A stretch of 64,000 bases of DNA from Streptomyces sp. TG1A-8 (GCF_030499535.1 NZ_JASTLB010000001.1:4402001-4466000), one strand, 5' to 3'; numbered from the stretch's first letter, positions 1 through 10,077 are shown. The notes: a model not told the origin generated them from the letters alone. Made by a program: numbers and translations.

Positions 1-11
1 CCAATCGTCGT

Positions 12-29
12 CGGAACGCAACCGTTCCG
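12..29. promoter_or_regulatory. candidate TetR operator
   Basis: An 18-bp interrupted palindrome, CGGAACG-CAAC-CGTTCCG, has perfect 7-bp arms and lies 25 bp upstream of the TetR-family gene. Its place and architecture fit an autoregulatory TetR operator that could also control a divergent gene left of the window. Binding is inferred. Confidence 0.5.
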
Positions 30-53
30 TCCTCACGCCCTATGCTGGTCCGC

Positions 54-680
54 ATGACGACGAACGCCGACGAGCCCCCGCCGCGTCCGCGCCGGCGGAC
101 CCCCGCGGGGGCCGCCGTGCTCCGTCCGGACGTGACCGAGGCCATCCGGGCGGCCGTCTTCGAGGAACTGGCCGCCGTCGGGTACGCGCGGATGTCCATC
201 GAGGGGATCGCGCGGCGGGCGGGCGTCGGGAAGACGGCGGTGTACCGGCGCTGGCGTTCCAAGCTGCACCTGGTGCTGGACGTGGTGTCGGCGATGGCGG
301 TGCTGGGGCTGCCGGTCCCGGACACGGGGTCCCTGGAGGGCGACCTGCGCCTGCTGTACGAGGTCACGTCCCGGGCGCTGCGGCACCCCGTCGCCTCGCA
401 GGTCATCCCCGACCTCCAGGCGGAGGCGGCCCGCAATCCGGACATCGCGGAGGCGTTCCAAAAGGCCCTGCGGGACGGCCAGGAGGGCCTGGCCAGCAGG
501 ATCGTGGCGGCGGCGGAACGGCGCGGGGAGGTGCGGGCCGGGCTGGCCGCCGACCTGGTGCTGGACCTGATCTCCGGCCCGTTGTACTGGCGTTCGGTGG
601 TGATCCGTTCCCCGAAGCCGCCGAAGGGGTACCTGGAGCAGCTGGCCCGGGCCACCGCGGGAGCGCTGAAGGCGCTGTGA
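54..680 (+). CDS. TetR/AcrR family transcriptional regulator
   Basis: A 208-residue regulator. The N-terminal helix-turn-helix is clear (residues ~28-70, with SIEGIARRAGVGKTAVYRRW as the recognition region), followed by an all-helical ligand-binding domain of normal length. An upstream ATG at 42 is also in frame. I prefer 54 because TATGCT at 41-46 resembles a -10 box just before it and there is no Shine-Dalgarno sequence, so the transcript may be leaderless. A perfect palindrome sits directly upstream, so autoregulation is likely. The ligand and target are unknown; the usual divergent target would lie outside the window. Confidence 0.9.
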   Translation: MTTNADEPPPRPRRRTPAGAAVLRPDVTEAIRAAVFEELAAVGYARMSIEGIARRAGVGKTAVYRRWRSKLHLVLDVVSAMAVLGLPVPDTGSLEGDLRLLYEVTSRALRHPVASQVIPDLQAEAARNPDIAEAFQKALRDGQEGLASRIVAAAERRGEVRAGLAADLVLDLISGPLYWRSVVIRSPKPPKGYLEQLARATAGALKAL

Positions 681-683
681 CGC

Positions 684-706
684 GCCCGCCGCCGCGGGCG
701 GCGGGC
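684..706. terminator. hairpin terminator between tetR and galE
   Basis: A perfect 10-bp GC stem (GCCCGCCGCC / GGCGGCGGGC, 3-nt loop) starts 4 nt after the TetR stop codon. It lies between convergent genes and may serve both. There is no U-tract, as is common in Streptomyces. Confidence 0.55.
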
Positions 707-763
707 GGCCGGCCGCGCGGTTCCCCACCCCCCTGAGGGGCGGCCCCCGGCCGTCCGGGCGGG

Positions 764-1744
764 TCAGGCCCGGGCCGCCGCCGGGTGCAGCCGGACCCAG
801 CCCTCCCAGGCGGAGGTGATCATGTCCTGGACGTCGTGCGCGGCCCGCCAGCCCAGTTCCGTGGCGATGCGGTCGGCGGAGGCGACGACCCGGGCGGGGT
901 CACCGGGACGGCGCGGGGCGATCGTCGGCGGGTGGTCGTACCCGGTGACCGCGTTGATGCGGTCGATCATCTCGCGCACCGAGACGCCCTCCCCGCGGCC
1001 GACGTTGAGGGTCAGGTCGAGGCCGGGCGTGGAGCGCAGGGCGCGGGCGACCGTCACGTGGGCCTCGGCCAGGTCGACCACGTGGATGTAGTCCCGCACG
1101 CAGGTGCCGTCGGCGGTCGGGTAGTCGTCGCCGAAGACGCGCGGGGCCGTGCCCTCGGTGAGCCGGTGGAAGACCATCGGGACGAGGTTCGACACGCCCG
1201 TGTCGGCCAGGGCGGGGGTGGCCGCGCCCGCGACGTTGAAGTAGCGCAGGGACGCGGTCGCCAGCCCCGCCGCCCGGCCCGCGGCGCGCACCAGCCACTC
1301 GCCGGCCAGCTTGGTCTCGCCGTACGGGGACAGCGGCCGACAGGGGGTCTCCTCGGTGACGACGTCCACGTCCGGCATGCCGTACACCGCCGCCGACGAC
1401 GAGAACACGAACGCCGTGACCGGTGCCGCCGTCACCGCCTCCAGCAGGACCCGCAGCCCCTCCACGTTCTCGTGGTAGTAGTGCAGCGGGCGCCCCACCG
1501 ACTCGCCCACCTGCTTCTTCGCCGCCAGGTGGACCACCCCGGTGACCTGGTGGGCGGCGATGGCGCGGGCCAGTCTCCCTCCGTCCAGGACGGAGCCCAC
1601 CACCAGCGGGACCTCCCGCGGGACGCGTCCGGCGTCCCCGGTGGACAGGTCGTCGTAGACCACCGTCCGCTCGCCCGCCCCGGTCATCGCGCGCACGACG
1701 TGCGCCCCGATGTATCCGGCGCCGCCGGTGATCAACCAGGTCAT
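764..1744 (-). CDS. galE: UDP-glucose 4-epimerase
   Basis: A 326-residue extended short-chain dehydrogenase/reductase that would interconvert UDP-glucose and UDP-galactose in the cytoplasm. The Rossmann motif GGAGYIGAH is at residues 7-15 and DDLSTG follows. The catalytic region SSSAAVYG and YGETK (Tyr-x-x-x-Lys) is present, as is the substrate segment LRYFNVAGA. The open frame runs ~200 codons further upstream, but that part is composition noise and the NAD-binding fold starts at this ATG. The start overlaps the stop of the upstream glycosyltransferase by 4 nt (ATGA), so the two are translationally coupled. It probably supplies sugar nucleotide for the neighbouring glycosyltransferases. Confidence 0.95.
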   Translation of the reverse strand: MTWLITGGAGYIGAHVVRAMTGAGERTVVYDDLSTGDAGRVPREVPLVVGSVLDGGRLARAIAAHQVTGVVHLAAKKQVGESVGRPLHYYHENVEGLRVLLEAVTAAPVTAFVFSSSAAVYGMPDVDVVTEETPCRPLSPYGETKLAGEWLVRAAGRAAGLATASLRYFNVAGAATPALADTGVSNLVPMVFHRLTEGTAPRVFGDDYPTADGTCVRDYIHVVDLAEAHVTVARALRSTPGLDLTLNVGRGEGVSVREMIDRINAVTGYDHPPTIAPRRPGDPARVVASADRIATELGWRAAHDVQDMITSAWEGWVRLHPAAARA

Positions 1745-3618
1745 GTGCGGCCGTCCCCTCGTCTGCGGAACCTCGTCCGCGGTCCTCGCCCGCGGACCCC
1801 GGTGGTGGACTCGTCGGCGACCCCCGCGGGCCGTCGTCCCCGCGGCCCGGTGGTCCCCCGCGCGGCCCGGCCGCGGCGGAGCAGGCGGCGGAGCCGGCCG
1901 CGGGCGACCGCCACGGCGCCCCGCACCCCCGTCGCCACGCGCAGGGCCAACGCGCCGGAGTGCGTGGCGTAGGGCTGGACCAGCAATACGCCGTGCCGGG
2001 CGCACGGGACCGCGCGCCGGCGCAGGCGGCCGGCGCCCGCGCGGGCGTGCGCCGTGACCTGCCGGGACGTGCCGTCCGCGAAGCGCAGGGTCAGGCGCAG
2101 GTCCCAGGTGCCCGCGCCGAGCGCGGCCGGGCCGACGGGCACCTCGGCCACCCAGGTGCCGGCACCGGCACCGCCCGTGCGGTCCGTGGCCTGCGTACCC
2201 GCAGCGTCCGCAGTGCCCACCGGGTCCGCAGTGCCCGCCGTACCCGCCGCGTCCCCCGTTCCCCGCGCGCCCTGCCCGCCCGAGGGCGTGAACCGGGCCG
2301 TCGCGCGCTGGGCCACCCGCCCGTCCTCCCGGGCGTGCCACTGCGCCACCACCTCCTGCGGCCCGGCCTCGGCCACCCGCCCGTACAGCTCGTGCAGCCG
2401 CAGGCGCAGCCGGGCGGCACGCGCGCGCGGGCGCAGTTCCGCGTCCACCGCCAGGGGGAGGAGGCCGGCGGGGCGGGTCAGCAGGGGGGCCAGGGAGACC
2501 CGGGGGAGGTCGGCGGACCAGACGGGAGTGCCGTCGGCGGCACGGGCGTAGGGCGGCAGCAGGCGGGCCGGGCGGGCGGCCAGCTCCCTCAGGCGGTGCA
2601 GGTCGCGCGGCTCGGGGGAGGCCAGGACGACCCGGGCGAGCAGCCTTCCGGGTGCCGCCGGGTTCGAGGCCCAGTCGGCGGCGTCGTAGCGGGCGAGGTG
2701 CTCACGGGTGTGCGCCCACCAGGCGCGCTGGTAGTGCGCGTCGCGCAGGCCCAGCTCGCGCGCGTACATGCGCAGGTCGTGGTCGAGGAACTTGGCCCGC
2801 GCGGCGCGCGCCAGCTCCTTTTGGCCGGCGTCCAGCAGGATGTCGTGGGCCAGCGCGCAGGCCTCGGCGCGCGCCTTCCAGTTGTCGACGCGCTCCCGGT
2901 CCAGGGAGAGCGACGGCCGCCCGGCCGACCGGCGCACGTGCCACACGTACACGCGGTCCGGCACCAGCGCGATGCGCGGCGCGGCGGCCAGCACGCGCGC
3001 GCCGAAGACGAAGTCCTCGTACAGGAAGCGGCCCTCGGGGAAGCGGATGCCGTGCTCGCGCAGGAAACCGGTCCGGTACAGCTTGTTGACGCACAGCGTG
3101 TCGTGGACCAGCCGGGGGCGCCGGGAGGGGTGCGCGAGGACGGCGTGCGCTGCGTAGAGGGAGGCCTGCCACGGCTGTTCGCGCCCCGAGGGCAGCTCCC
3201 GGCGCACGCACAGCCCGCCCGCCACCTCGGCGCGCGCCCCCGTGGCCGCCGCCAGCAGGGCGTCCACCGCGCCGGGGGGCAGCACGTCGTCGCTGTCCAG
3301 GAACATCACGTACGGCATCGTCACCGCGTCGGCGCCGGTGTTGCGCGGGCTGCCGCAGCCGCCGCTGTTCGCCTCCCGGCGCACCACCCGCAGCCGGGGC
3401 TCGCGGGCGGCCAGGCGGGCCAGCAGTTCGGCGCTGCCGTCCGTGGAACGGTCGTCCACGGCGACCACCTCGCCCACGGCCGGCCCCTGGGCGAGCGCCG
3501 AGCGCACGGCGTCGGCCACGTGGGCGGCGTCGTTGTAGCCGATGACGACGACGCCGGCCCGCGGGGCGGGGGACTGCTCTGGCGGGTCTGGCGGCATGAG
3601 AGGGGTCCAGGGGTCCAC
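1741..3618 (-). CDS. family 2 glycosyltransferase with C-terminal accessory region
   Basis: A 625-residue inverting GT-A glycosyltransferase. Residues ~20-240 hold the GT2 core: VVVIGYNDAAH, the nucleotide-binding VAVDDRSTDG, PRNTGAD, the DxD-type FLDSDDVLPPG and EDFVFG. Residues ~250-360 are helical. The C-terminal ~250 residues look beta-rich with a Gly/Ala/Thr/Asp low-complexity insert (about 2170-2290) and an Arg-rich tail. No signal peptide is visible. A second ATG at 3597 is an alternative start. It overlaps galE by 4 nt, so the pair is an operon for a cell-surface glycan. The acceptor sugar cannot be told. Confidence 0.88.
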   Translation of the reverse strand: MDPWTPLMPPDPPEQSPAPRAGVVVIGYNDAAHVADAVRSALAQGPAVGEVVAVDDRSTDGSAELLARLAAREPRLRVVRREANSGGCGSPRNTGADAVTMPYVMFLDSDDVLPPGAVDALLAAATGARAEVAGGLCVRRELPSGREQPWQASLYAAHAVLAHPSRRPRLVHDTLCVNKLYRTGFLREHGIRFPEGRFLYEDFVFGARVLAAAPRIALVPDRVYVWHVRRSAGRPSLSLDRERVDNWKARAEACALAHDILLDAGQKELARAARAKFLDHDLRMYARELGLRDAHYQRAWWAHTREHLARYDAADWASNPAAPGRLLARVVLASPEPRDLHRLRELAARPARLLPPYARAADGTPVWSADLPRVSLAPLLTRPAGLLPLAVDAELRPRARAARLRLRLHELYGRVAEAGPQEVVAQWHAREDGRVAQRATARFTPSGGQGARGTGDAAGTAGTADPVGTADAAGTQATDRTGGAGAGTWVAEVPVGPAALGAGTWDLRLTLRFADGTSRQVTAHARAGAGRLRRRAVPCARHGVLLVQPYATHSGALALRVATGVRGAVAVARGRLRRLLRRGRAARGTTGPRGRRPAGVADESTTGVRGRGPRTRFRRRGDGRT

Positions 3619-3674
3619 GGGCCGGGGGTGCGGGACCCCAGATATACCGGAATGTACGCCGATGTGCCCTTCGA

Positions 3675-3706
3675 GGGGCGGCTCAAGGGGCGGCTCAAGG
3701 GGCGGC
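3675..3706. repeat. 12-bp tandem repeat
   Basis: The unit GGGGCGGCTCAA occurs twice, followed by a partial third copy. It spans the end of the GT87 gene and the short gap before the GT2 gene. No function is evident. Confidence 0.7.
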
Positions 3707-4960
3707 GAGCGTCCGGTCGGGGTGACGGCCGGGGCGGGTCCCCGCCGCCGGCGCCGCCTCCCCGGCCCGGGGCCGTGCCGAGCGCCACAGCCGGACGACG
3801 GACAGCACGGCGGCGGCCGCCAGCAGCCCGTTGCGGGCCGCCGTCAGCAGGCAGCCGGCCCAGGTGCCGTCGACCACCTCCCGGTAGAACACCGGGAAGG
3901 CCGCGCTGCTCAGCGCGGCCGCCGCCAGCACCAGCGCCGCCACGGGACGCTGGCTGGTGCGGCGCGAGGTCAGGCACACGGCGGCCAGCCCCAGCAGCCA
4001 GATCAGGTACTGGGGGCTGATGACCCGGCTGGTGACGGTGAACAGCAGCACCGCGCTCAGCGCCGCGTCGTACGGCGTGGCCTCGCTCCAGCGCCGCGCC
4101 CGCACCCTCCACACCACCAGCAGCCCGAAGGCGGCCGTCGTGAGCGCGAGGGAGGCGGCGGCGACCGCGGTCACGTGCGGGCCGACCAGTTCGATCGCGC
4201 CGTACTGGTAGCGGGAGCGGCCGGACCAGCCGGCGTGCCGTGCGAGGTTCAGCGCCGTACCGCCGAGCGACTCGATCTGCACGCCCCGGCCCCCCTGCTC
4301 CCGCAGGAAGGCGAACGGGTCGCTGAACGACACCGCCAGGAGGGCGAGCGAGGCGCCCCCGACGGCCACCGCCCACGCCCACGCCGTCCGGGTCGCGCGC
4401 CCCGGGGGTGTCCCCAGCAGCACCAGCGCCGGCCACACCTTCACCAGCGCGCCCAGCGCTGCGAGGGCGCCGCCCGCGCGCGGGAAGCGCGCCGACGCCA
4501 GCAGGGAGAGCACGGCGAACGCGGTGACCTGCACGTCGTACCGGGCGAGCGGCAGGTGCAGCAGCAGCGGCAGGCCGCCCGTCCACACCGCCGCGCCGAG
4601 CAGGCTCCGGCCGGGCCGCGTCCCCGCGCGCACCAGCGCCACGGCGACGAGGGCGTCCGCGGCCAGCGTCAGCAGCACGAACGCCTGGAAGTACGTCAGC
4701 CCCGGCACCAGGCCCGGCGCCAGCAGCACCGCCCCGGCGCCCGGGGGGTACTGCCAGGTGGCGTCGCGCGCCGGGAACGCGCCGTGCGACAGGACGCCGT
4801 ACCAGTGGGCGTACAGCCGCCACACCTCGCGTGCCACCGCGCCCCCGCCGAGCAGGGACGCGCCGTTGTGGGCGAGCAGCCACAGCATCAGCGCGCGGGT
4901 GGCGAACCAGGCGGCGCCGAGGGCGAGGACCGGGCCGGGGGTGACACGGGGACGGTTCAT
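3695..4960 (-). CDS. GT87-like polyprenol-phosphate mannosyltransferase, membrane protein
   Basis: A 421-residue polytopic membrane protein with about ten hydrophobic segments. Its organisation (short N-terminus, TWQYPPGAGAVLLAP loop after the first segments, RYDVQVTAFAVLSLLASARFPRAGG) matches the DUF2029/GT87 family, which transfers mannose or related sugars from polyprenol phosphate outside the membrane. The start is the ATG of MNRPRV, because the frame above it lacks membrane character. It is divergent from the GT39-like gene at 5055 across a ~94-bp promoter region and is probably co-transcribed with the GT2/galE pair. Confidence 0.85.
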   Translation of the reverse strand: MNRPRVTPGPVLALGAAWFATRALMLWLLAHNGASLLGGGAVAREVWRLYAHWYGVLSHGAFPARDATWQYPPGAGAVLLAPGLVPGLTYFQAFVLLTLAADALVAVALVRAGTRPGRSLLGAAVWTGGLPLLLHLPLARYDVQVTAFAVLSLLASARFPRAGGALAALGALVKVWPALVLLGTPPGRATRTAWAWAVAVGGASLALLAVSFSDPFAFLREQGGRGVQIESLGGTALNLARHAGWSGRSRYQYGAIELVGPHVTAVAAASLALTTAAFGLLVVWRVRARRWSEATPYDAALSAVLLFTVTSRVISPQYLIWLLGLAAVCLTSRRTSQRPVAALVLAAAALSSAAFPVFYREVVDGTWAGCLLTAARNGLLAAAAVLSVVRLWRSARPRAGEAAPAAGTRPGRHPDRTLAAP

Positions 4961-5054
4961 CGCGTGGGAGCCTAATCCGCGCGGATGGTGTATTCCTGCC
5001 GATACGCCGTCAATGACCGGAACGGGTTGGCCAATCGCGAAAGATCGGGCCGTG

Positions 5055-6719
5055 ATGAACGTCGGGCCTCTGGTGGAACCGCAGTCGCGCCAGTCGACTG
5101 GAGCAGCAGCCGTCGTGCCGGACGGCGCGACGGCTCGCGGGACGAGCCGGGCGCCCTCGCGCGTCCGGCGCGCCCTCGCCGTGTCCGTGCCCGCGCTGGT
5201 GATGCTCGCGCTCGGACTGTGGGGCCTCGACCGCGGCGGGATGTGGCGCGACGAGGCCGTCACCTTCCAGGTCGCGCGCCGCACGGTGCCGCAGATCTGG
5301 CGGCTGCTGCACGGCGTGGACGCGGTGCACGGCCTGTACTACCTCCTCATGCACGCCGTCCTCGCCGTCCACCCCGGCGAGGTCGTCCTCCGGCTGCCGT
5401 CCGTGGGCGCGGCGGCGGTGACCGCGGGGCTGGTGGCCGCGCTCGGCACCCGGCTGGGCCGGCCGCGCGTCGGGCTGTGGGCCGGACTGCTGTACGCGAC
5501 CACGCCGATGGCCGCGCACTACGCGCAGGAGGGCCGCTCCTACGCGCTGGTCGCGGCCGGTGCCACCGGGGCCACGCTGCTGTTCGTCCGGGCGGTGCGC
5601 GGCGGTTCCTGGTGGGCGTACGGCACCCTCCTCGGCCTCACCTGCTGGCTGCACGAGTTCGCCGTCCTGCTGTTGCCCGCCCACGCGGGGTCGCTGGTGC
5701 TGGCCCGGGCCGGGGCGGCGGTGTGGCGGGGCTGGGGGCGCGCGGCCGGTGCGGTGGGGGCCGCGCTGGTGCCGATGGCCCTCGCGTCCCACGCCCAGTC
5801 GGCGCAGGTGGCCTGGTTGCGCAAGCCGACGGCGGAGACGGCGCAGGGGCTGCTGCGGGCGTTCCTCGGGCCGACGGACGGGGTCTACTGGGTGTGCCTC
5901 GCGCTGGCCCTGCTGGGGGCGGCGACGGTGGTGGGGCGGCCGGGGGAGGTGACCCTGGCGGGGGTCGCCCTGCCGCTGGCCGTGGTGCCGCCGGCCGGCC
6001 TGATGCTGGTGTCGCAGGTGTCGCCGCTGTACGTCGACCGGTACGTGCTGTACGCCCTGTCGGGGGCCCCGCTGCTGGTGGCCTGCGGGGCCGACCGGGC
6101 GGCCGGGGCCGTGCGGCACCTGCGGGGGCGTCCTTCGCCGGCCGCACCGGCGCCCCCCGGACGGACGGCCGCCCTGCCCGGCCCCGCCCGTCTCCCGCTG
6201 GCCGGCGTCCTCGTCCTCGCCCTCGCCCTGGCCCACCAGGTGCCCCGGCTCCGCGACGACCACGACCCCGGCCGCCGCCCCGACGACCTCGCCGCGGTCT
6301 CACGGGCCGTGGCGCGGGAGGTCCGGGCGGGGGAGGGGGTGGTGTTCGTGCCGGTGCAGGCGCGCAACGCGGCCCTCGCCTACCCGGGGGCGTTCCGCGG
6401 GGTGCGGGACGTGGCGCTGGTGGAACCGGGGGCCGGCTCCGGGACCCTGTACGGGCGGGAGGCCGGTCCGCGGGCCCTGCGGCGCGACCTGGCCCGGCTC
6501 GACCGGGTGTGGGTCGTGGCGGACCGGGGTCTGCTCGCCGGGCGCTGGCGGCCGCACGGCCCCGTCGAACGGACCAAACTCGACGTCCTCGCGCGGGACT
6601 TCGTGCCCGGCCGGGAGTCCGTGCGCGGCAAGGTGACCGTCCGCCTCTACGTCCGCCGGGCCGGTGCGCTCAGTGCCCCCGCGTTTCCTCCAGCACCGCG
6701 GCGTCCAGCGCGGTCGTGA
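5055..6719 (+). CDS. GT39-like membrane glycosyltransferase
   Basis: A 554-residue polytopic membrane protein of the ArnT/PMT (GT39) type. After the first transmembrane segment comes MWRDEAVT, the Asp-Glu motif on the first external loop of this superfamily. [15 protein letters not shown] follows in a later segment. About ten membrane helices precede a soluble C-terminal domain (~residues 390-540). The donor should be a polyprenol-phosphate sugar and the acceptor is unknown. The 3' end overlaps the convergent ohrR gene by 50 nt. The ATG at 5055 was chosen because coding character begins there; a GTG lies directly before it. Confidence 0.85.
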   Translation: MNVGPLVEPQSRQSTGAAAVVPDGATARGTSRAPSRVRRALAVSVPALVMLALGLWGLDRGGMWRDEAVTFQVARRTVPQIWRLLHGVDAVHGLYYLLMHAVLAVHPGEVVLRLPSVGAAAVTAGLVAALGTRLGRPRVGLWAGLLYATTPMAAHYAQEGRSYALVAAGATGATLLFVRAVRGGSWWAYGTLLGLTCWLHEFAVLLLPAHAGSLVLARAGAAVWRGWGRAAGAVGAALVPMALASHAQSAQVAWLRKPTAETAQGLLRAFLGPTDGVYWVCLALALLGAATVVGRPGEVTLAGVALPLAVVPPAGLMLVSQVSPLYVDRYVLYALSGAPLLVACGADRAAGAVRHLRGRPSPAAPAPPGRTAALPGPARLPLAGVLVLALALAHQVPRLRDDHDPGRRPDDLAAVSRAVAREVRAGEGVVFVPVQARNAALAYPGAFRGVRDVALVEPGAGSGTLYGREAGPRALRRDLARLDRVWVVADRGLLAGRWRPHGPVERTKLDVLARDFVPGRESVRGKVTVRLYVRRAGALSAPAFPPAPRRPARS

Positions 6720-7164
6720 GCCGGTCCAGGCGCTCGCGCAGCTCGCCGATCTCCGCCAGGCCGAAACCGGTGGCCGCCGCGATCCGGCGCGGCACCTCGA
6801 CGGCGCGCTCCCGCAGCGCCGCGCCTTCGCCGGTGAGCCGCACCCGCACCGACCGCTCGTCCCGCGCGCTGCGCTCGCGCCGCACCAGGCCGGCCCCCTC
6901 CAGCCGCTTGACCAGAGGCGAGAGCGTGCCGGAGTCGAGGCGCAGGTGCTCGCCGAGCTTCTTGACCGACAGGTCGTCCCGCTCCCACAGCACCAGCATC
7001 ACCAGGTACTGCGGGTAGGTGAGCCCGAGATCCCCGAGGACCACGCGGTAGACGCCGTTGAAGGCGCGCGACGCGGCGTGCAGGGAGAAGCAGATCTGGC
7101 GGTCCAGGCGAAGCCAGTCCGCCTCGGGGGCCGGGGAGGGGGTGGGGGACGGCATTTCGGTCAT
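6670..7164 (-). CDS. ohrR: MarR-family organic peroxide sensor
   Basis: A 164-residue winged-helix regulator of the OhrR subgroup. The redox-sensing Cys is in [16 protein letters not shown] near the N-terminus, the winged helix is around [28 protein letters not shown], and the wing has DERSVRV. The single reactive Cys suggests oxidation-controlled release from DNA. It is divergent from ohr with palindromic AT-rich sequence between them, the classic ohrR-ohr arrangement. ATG 7164 (MTEMPS) is the preferred start; a longer frame to 7200 would run into the operator. Confidence 0.93.
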   Translation of the reverse strand: MTEMPSPTPSPAPEADWLRLDRQICFSLHAASRAFNGVYRVVLGDLGLTYPQYLVMLVLWERDDLSVKKLGEHLRLDSGTLSPLVKRLEGAGLVRRERSARDERSVRVRLTGEGAALRERAVEVPRRIAAATGFGLAEIGELRERLDRLTTALDAAVLEETRGH

Positions 7165-7201
7165 GGTTCCAGGGTAGCTCCGCAGGCCATTGCAAGCCAT
7201 T

Positions 7202-7224
7202 CAATTGCGTACAACTTAATTGTG
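7202..7224. promoter_or_regulatory. candidate OhrR operator
   Basis: An AT-rich island in an otherwise GC-rich intergenic region holds the palindrome ACAA-CTTAA-TTGT (7211-7223), preceded by CAATTG (7202-7207). This resembles the TACAATT/AATTGTA-type OhrR box, and it lies between ohrR and ohr. Binding is inferred. Confidence 0.65.
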
Positions 7225-7299
7225 TGCTCTACTCATGGTCGTGAGGCGGCCGGGACCGGCCGCCGGACCAGCAGTCACTCTTCCAAGGGATGGTCTTCC

Positions 7300-7713
<414 letters not shown>

Positions 7714-7718
7714 CGGAC

Positions 7719-7745
7719 GGGCCACCGGGCCGCGCCCGGTGGCCC
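7719..7745. terminator. bidirectional hairpin after ohr
   Basis: A perfect 12-bp stem (GGGCCACCGGGC / GCCCGGTGGCCC, 3-nt loop) lies between the convergent ohr gene and the GT2-TagF gene. Confidence 0.65.
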
Positions 7746-7785
7746 CGCGGCGGTGTCCGGTGCCACCGGTGACCCGCGCACGGCC

Positions 7786-10071
7786 TCACATCGGGGTCAG
7801 CAGGTCGCCGGTGACCGTCTGGCCCGGGATGTGCGCGTCCGCGCTCCCCGCGCCGTGCGGGCCCCCGGCCGCCGGCTCGCCCAGCAGCAGCGTGCGCACG
7901 ACCCGCTCGGCGGCCCGGCCGTCGTCGAACTCGCAGAACCGGGCCCGGAACTCCGCCCGCGCCCGCGCCGCCCCCTCGTCCCGCCACGCCCCGGAGGCGA
8001 ACAGCGAGACCAGCTCCGGATAGGAGCGCGAGACGCGGCCCGGCGCCTCGGCGGTGATGTCGAGGTAGGCACCCCGGCTCGCGGTGAACGCGGCCCAGTC
8101 GTCGGCGTGGACGACGATCGGCCGGTCCAGGTTGGCGTAGTCGAACATCAGGGACGAGTAGTCCGTCACCAGCGCGTCCGCGGCGAGCAGCACCTCCTCG
8201 ACGTGCGGTTCGTCCGTCGCGTCGACCACGATCCCGCGCCGGGCCAGTTCCGACAGGCCCATGCCCCGCGCGGGCCCCTGCGCGAGCGTCGGGTGCAGCC
8301 GGACCACGAGGGTGTGTCCCGCGCCCAGGTCGGCCGCGAACCGGGCCGGGTCGATCCGTTCCACGTGCCCGCCCCGGCGGTAGTCCCGGCGGGTCGGCGC
8401 GTACAGCACCACCGTGTGGTCCTCCGGGATGCCGTGCCGCAGCCGGAAGGCGCTGCCCGCCCCCTCGGCCGGGACGGCCAGCACGTCGTTGCGGGGGCTG
8501 CCGGTGCGCACCGAGGTGAAGTGGCACGGGTAGGCCCGCTCCCAGACCAGCTCGGAGTGCCGGTTGGCGACCAGGCTGTAGTCCCAGCGGTCGGCCCGGC
8601 GCAGCATCTGCGGCACGTCGAGGCCGAGCCGGGCGCCGGGCTTGTCCCGCAGGTCGGCGCCCGCATACTTCAGCGGGGTGCCCCGGTGGGTGTGGATGTG
8701 CACGCTGCCGGGCCGCTTGGCCAGGGAGCCGGGCCAGTTGACGTCGTTGACGAAGAACGCCGCCCGCGCGGTGACCTCCAGGTAGCGCCGGGAGTCCACC
8801 CGGACCCACTCGACCCCGGGCGGCAGCCGCGCCGCGGTCTCCTCGTCCCGGACCACCCACACCCCGCGCAGCTGCGGGGCGATCTCCCGCGCCTTGCGGT
8901 ACACGGCCGCCGGGTCGCCCAGCACGCCCCGGTGCGAGGACGCCGAGTACACCACCAGGTGCGGGTCCAGCGGGCGGCACGCGTGCAGGGCGGCGAAGCC
9001 GCGCCGGGCGCGCGCGCCGGCCGCACGGCGCGCCTGCGCAGCCCGCCGCGCGGCCTCCCGGCCGGCCCGTCCGGCCTGCCGGCTCAGCCGGTAGCGCGCG
9101 TACGACCCCTCCAGCAGGGCGGTCTCGCCGTCCACGCGGACGCCCTCGGGCTTGTGGGCCCGGAACATCTCGGCCGTGCGCCGGAAGAACTCCGCCTTGT
9201 CCGCGGGCGGCAGCCGGTCCGGCTTGGCGAGGATGTCCAGGCAGTGCTCGCCCATCTTGCGGTGCAGGTACGGCCGCCAGTCCCACAGGTCCGGGTGCCG
9301 GTCGACGAAGGCGAAGACCCGCGCGTACTGGTCGTGGACGTCGAAGTGCTTGCGGCTGGTGGTGGACAGGATGCTGCCCTGCCGGCGCTGCCGGTAGTTC
9401 ACGCAGATCCGGTCCAGGGCGGCGATCCGCCCCGCGCTGAGCATGACCGGGAAGGTCCAGGGCGTGTCCTCGTAGTAGCCGGGCGGGAAGCGGAAGCCGT
9501 GCCCGGTCACGAAGTCCCGCCGGTACACCTTGTTCCACACCACCATCAGCAGGTCCAGGATCTCCGGGCGCCCGGCCGCCGTGAAGGTGTCCGCGCCCCC
9601 GGCCGCGCCCCCGGCCGGGGCCCCGGCCCCGTCCGGACGGGGGGGACCCCCGCCGGCCAGGACGTGCGCGAGCACGTTGCGCCGGGTGCCGCCCCACCAG
9701 TAGGTGCGCGCGTAGTCGAAGACCAGCACGTCCGGGTCGCCGGCCTCCGCCAGCCGGTCGGCGACGGCGCGCAGGGCGCCCGGGGTGAGGGTGTCGTCGC
9801 TGTCCAGGAAGAACAGGTAGTCGCCGGTGGCGTGCGGCATGCCGGCGTTGCGGGCGCGGCCCAGGCCGACGTTCTCCGGCAGGTGCAGCACCGTCACGCG
9901 CGGGTCGCGCGCCGCGTACTCGTCCAGGATGGCGCCGGAGCCGTCCGGTGAGCAGTCGTCCACGGCGATCAGTTCCAGGTCCTCGAAGGACTGCTCCAGC
10001 ACCGAGTCCAGGCACTCGCGCAGGAAGCCCTGCACCTTGAAACAGGGGACGATCACACTGAAGCGGGGCAC
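7786..10071 (-). CDS. GT2 glycosyltransferase fused to TagF-type CDP-glycerol glycerophosphotransferase (copy 1)
   Basis: A 761-residue cytoplasmic or membrane-peripheral fusion. Residues 1-~230 are a GT-A domain with motifs intact: IAVDDCSPDG, LFFLDSDDTLTPG and YYEDTPWTFP. Residues ~390-740 match the TagF/TarF GT-B polymerase: THRGTPLKYAG, NRHSELVWER, GSPRNDVL, LYAPTRRDY, RLHPTL and LVTDYSSLMFDYANLDRPI. At the position of the conserved HGTP histidine this copy has Arg (codon 8683-8685). The GTG start lies 6 nt after the stop of copy 2, and its GAGGAG ribosome site is inside the end of copy 2, so the two are coupled. A role in a wall teichoic-acid-like polymer is inferred. Confidence 0.88.
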   Translation of the reverse strand: MPRFSVIVPCFKVQGFLRECLDSVLEQSFEDLELIAVDDCSPDGSGAILDEYAARDPRVTVLHLPENVGLGRARNAGMPHATGDYLFFLDSDDTLTPGALRAVADRLAEAGDPDVLVFDYARTYWWGGTRRNVLAHVLAGGGPPRPDGAGAPAGGAAGGADTFTAAGRPEILDLLMVVWNKVYRRDFVTGHGFRFPPGYYEDTPWTFPVMLSAGRIAALDRICVNYRQRRQGSILSTTSRKHFDVHDQYARVFAFVDRHPDLWDWRPYLHRKMGEHCLDILAKPDRLPPADKAEFFRRTAEMFRAHKPEGVRVDGETALLEGSYARYRLSRQAGRAGREAARRAAQARRAAGARARRGFAALHACRPLDPHLVVYSASSHRGVLGDPAAVYRKAREIAPQLRGVWVVRDEETAARLPPGVEWVRVDSRRYLEVTARAAFFVNDVNWPGSLAKRPGSVHIHTHRGTPLKYAGADLRDKPGARLGLDVPQMLRRADRWDYSLVANRHSELVWERAYPCHFTSVRTGSPRNDVLAVPAEGAGSAFRLRHGIPEDHTVVLYAPTRRDYRRGGHVERIDPARFAADLGAGHTLVVRLHPTLAQGPARGMGLSELARRGIVVDATDEPHVEEVLLAADALVTDYSSLMFDYANLDRPIVVHADDWAAFTASRGAYLDITAEAPGRVSRSYPELVSLFASGAWRDEGAARARAEFRARFCEFDDGRAAERVVRTLLLGEPAAGGPHGAGSADAHIPGQTVTGDLLTPM

Positions 10072-10077
10072 GGCGGG

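Noticed and set aside
764..2341. A 525-residue GalE with a long N-terminal extension
   Set aside because: The first ~200 residues are Gly/Arg noise overlapping the GT2 gene; the NAD-binding fold begins at ATG 1744.
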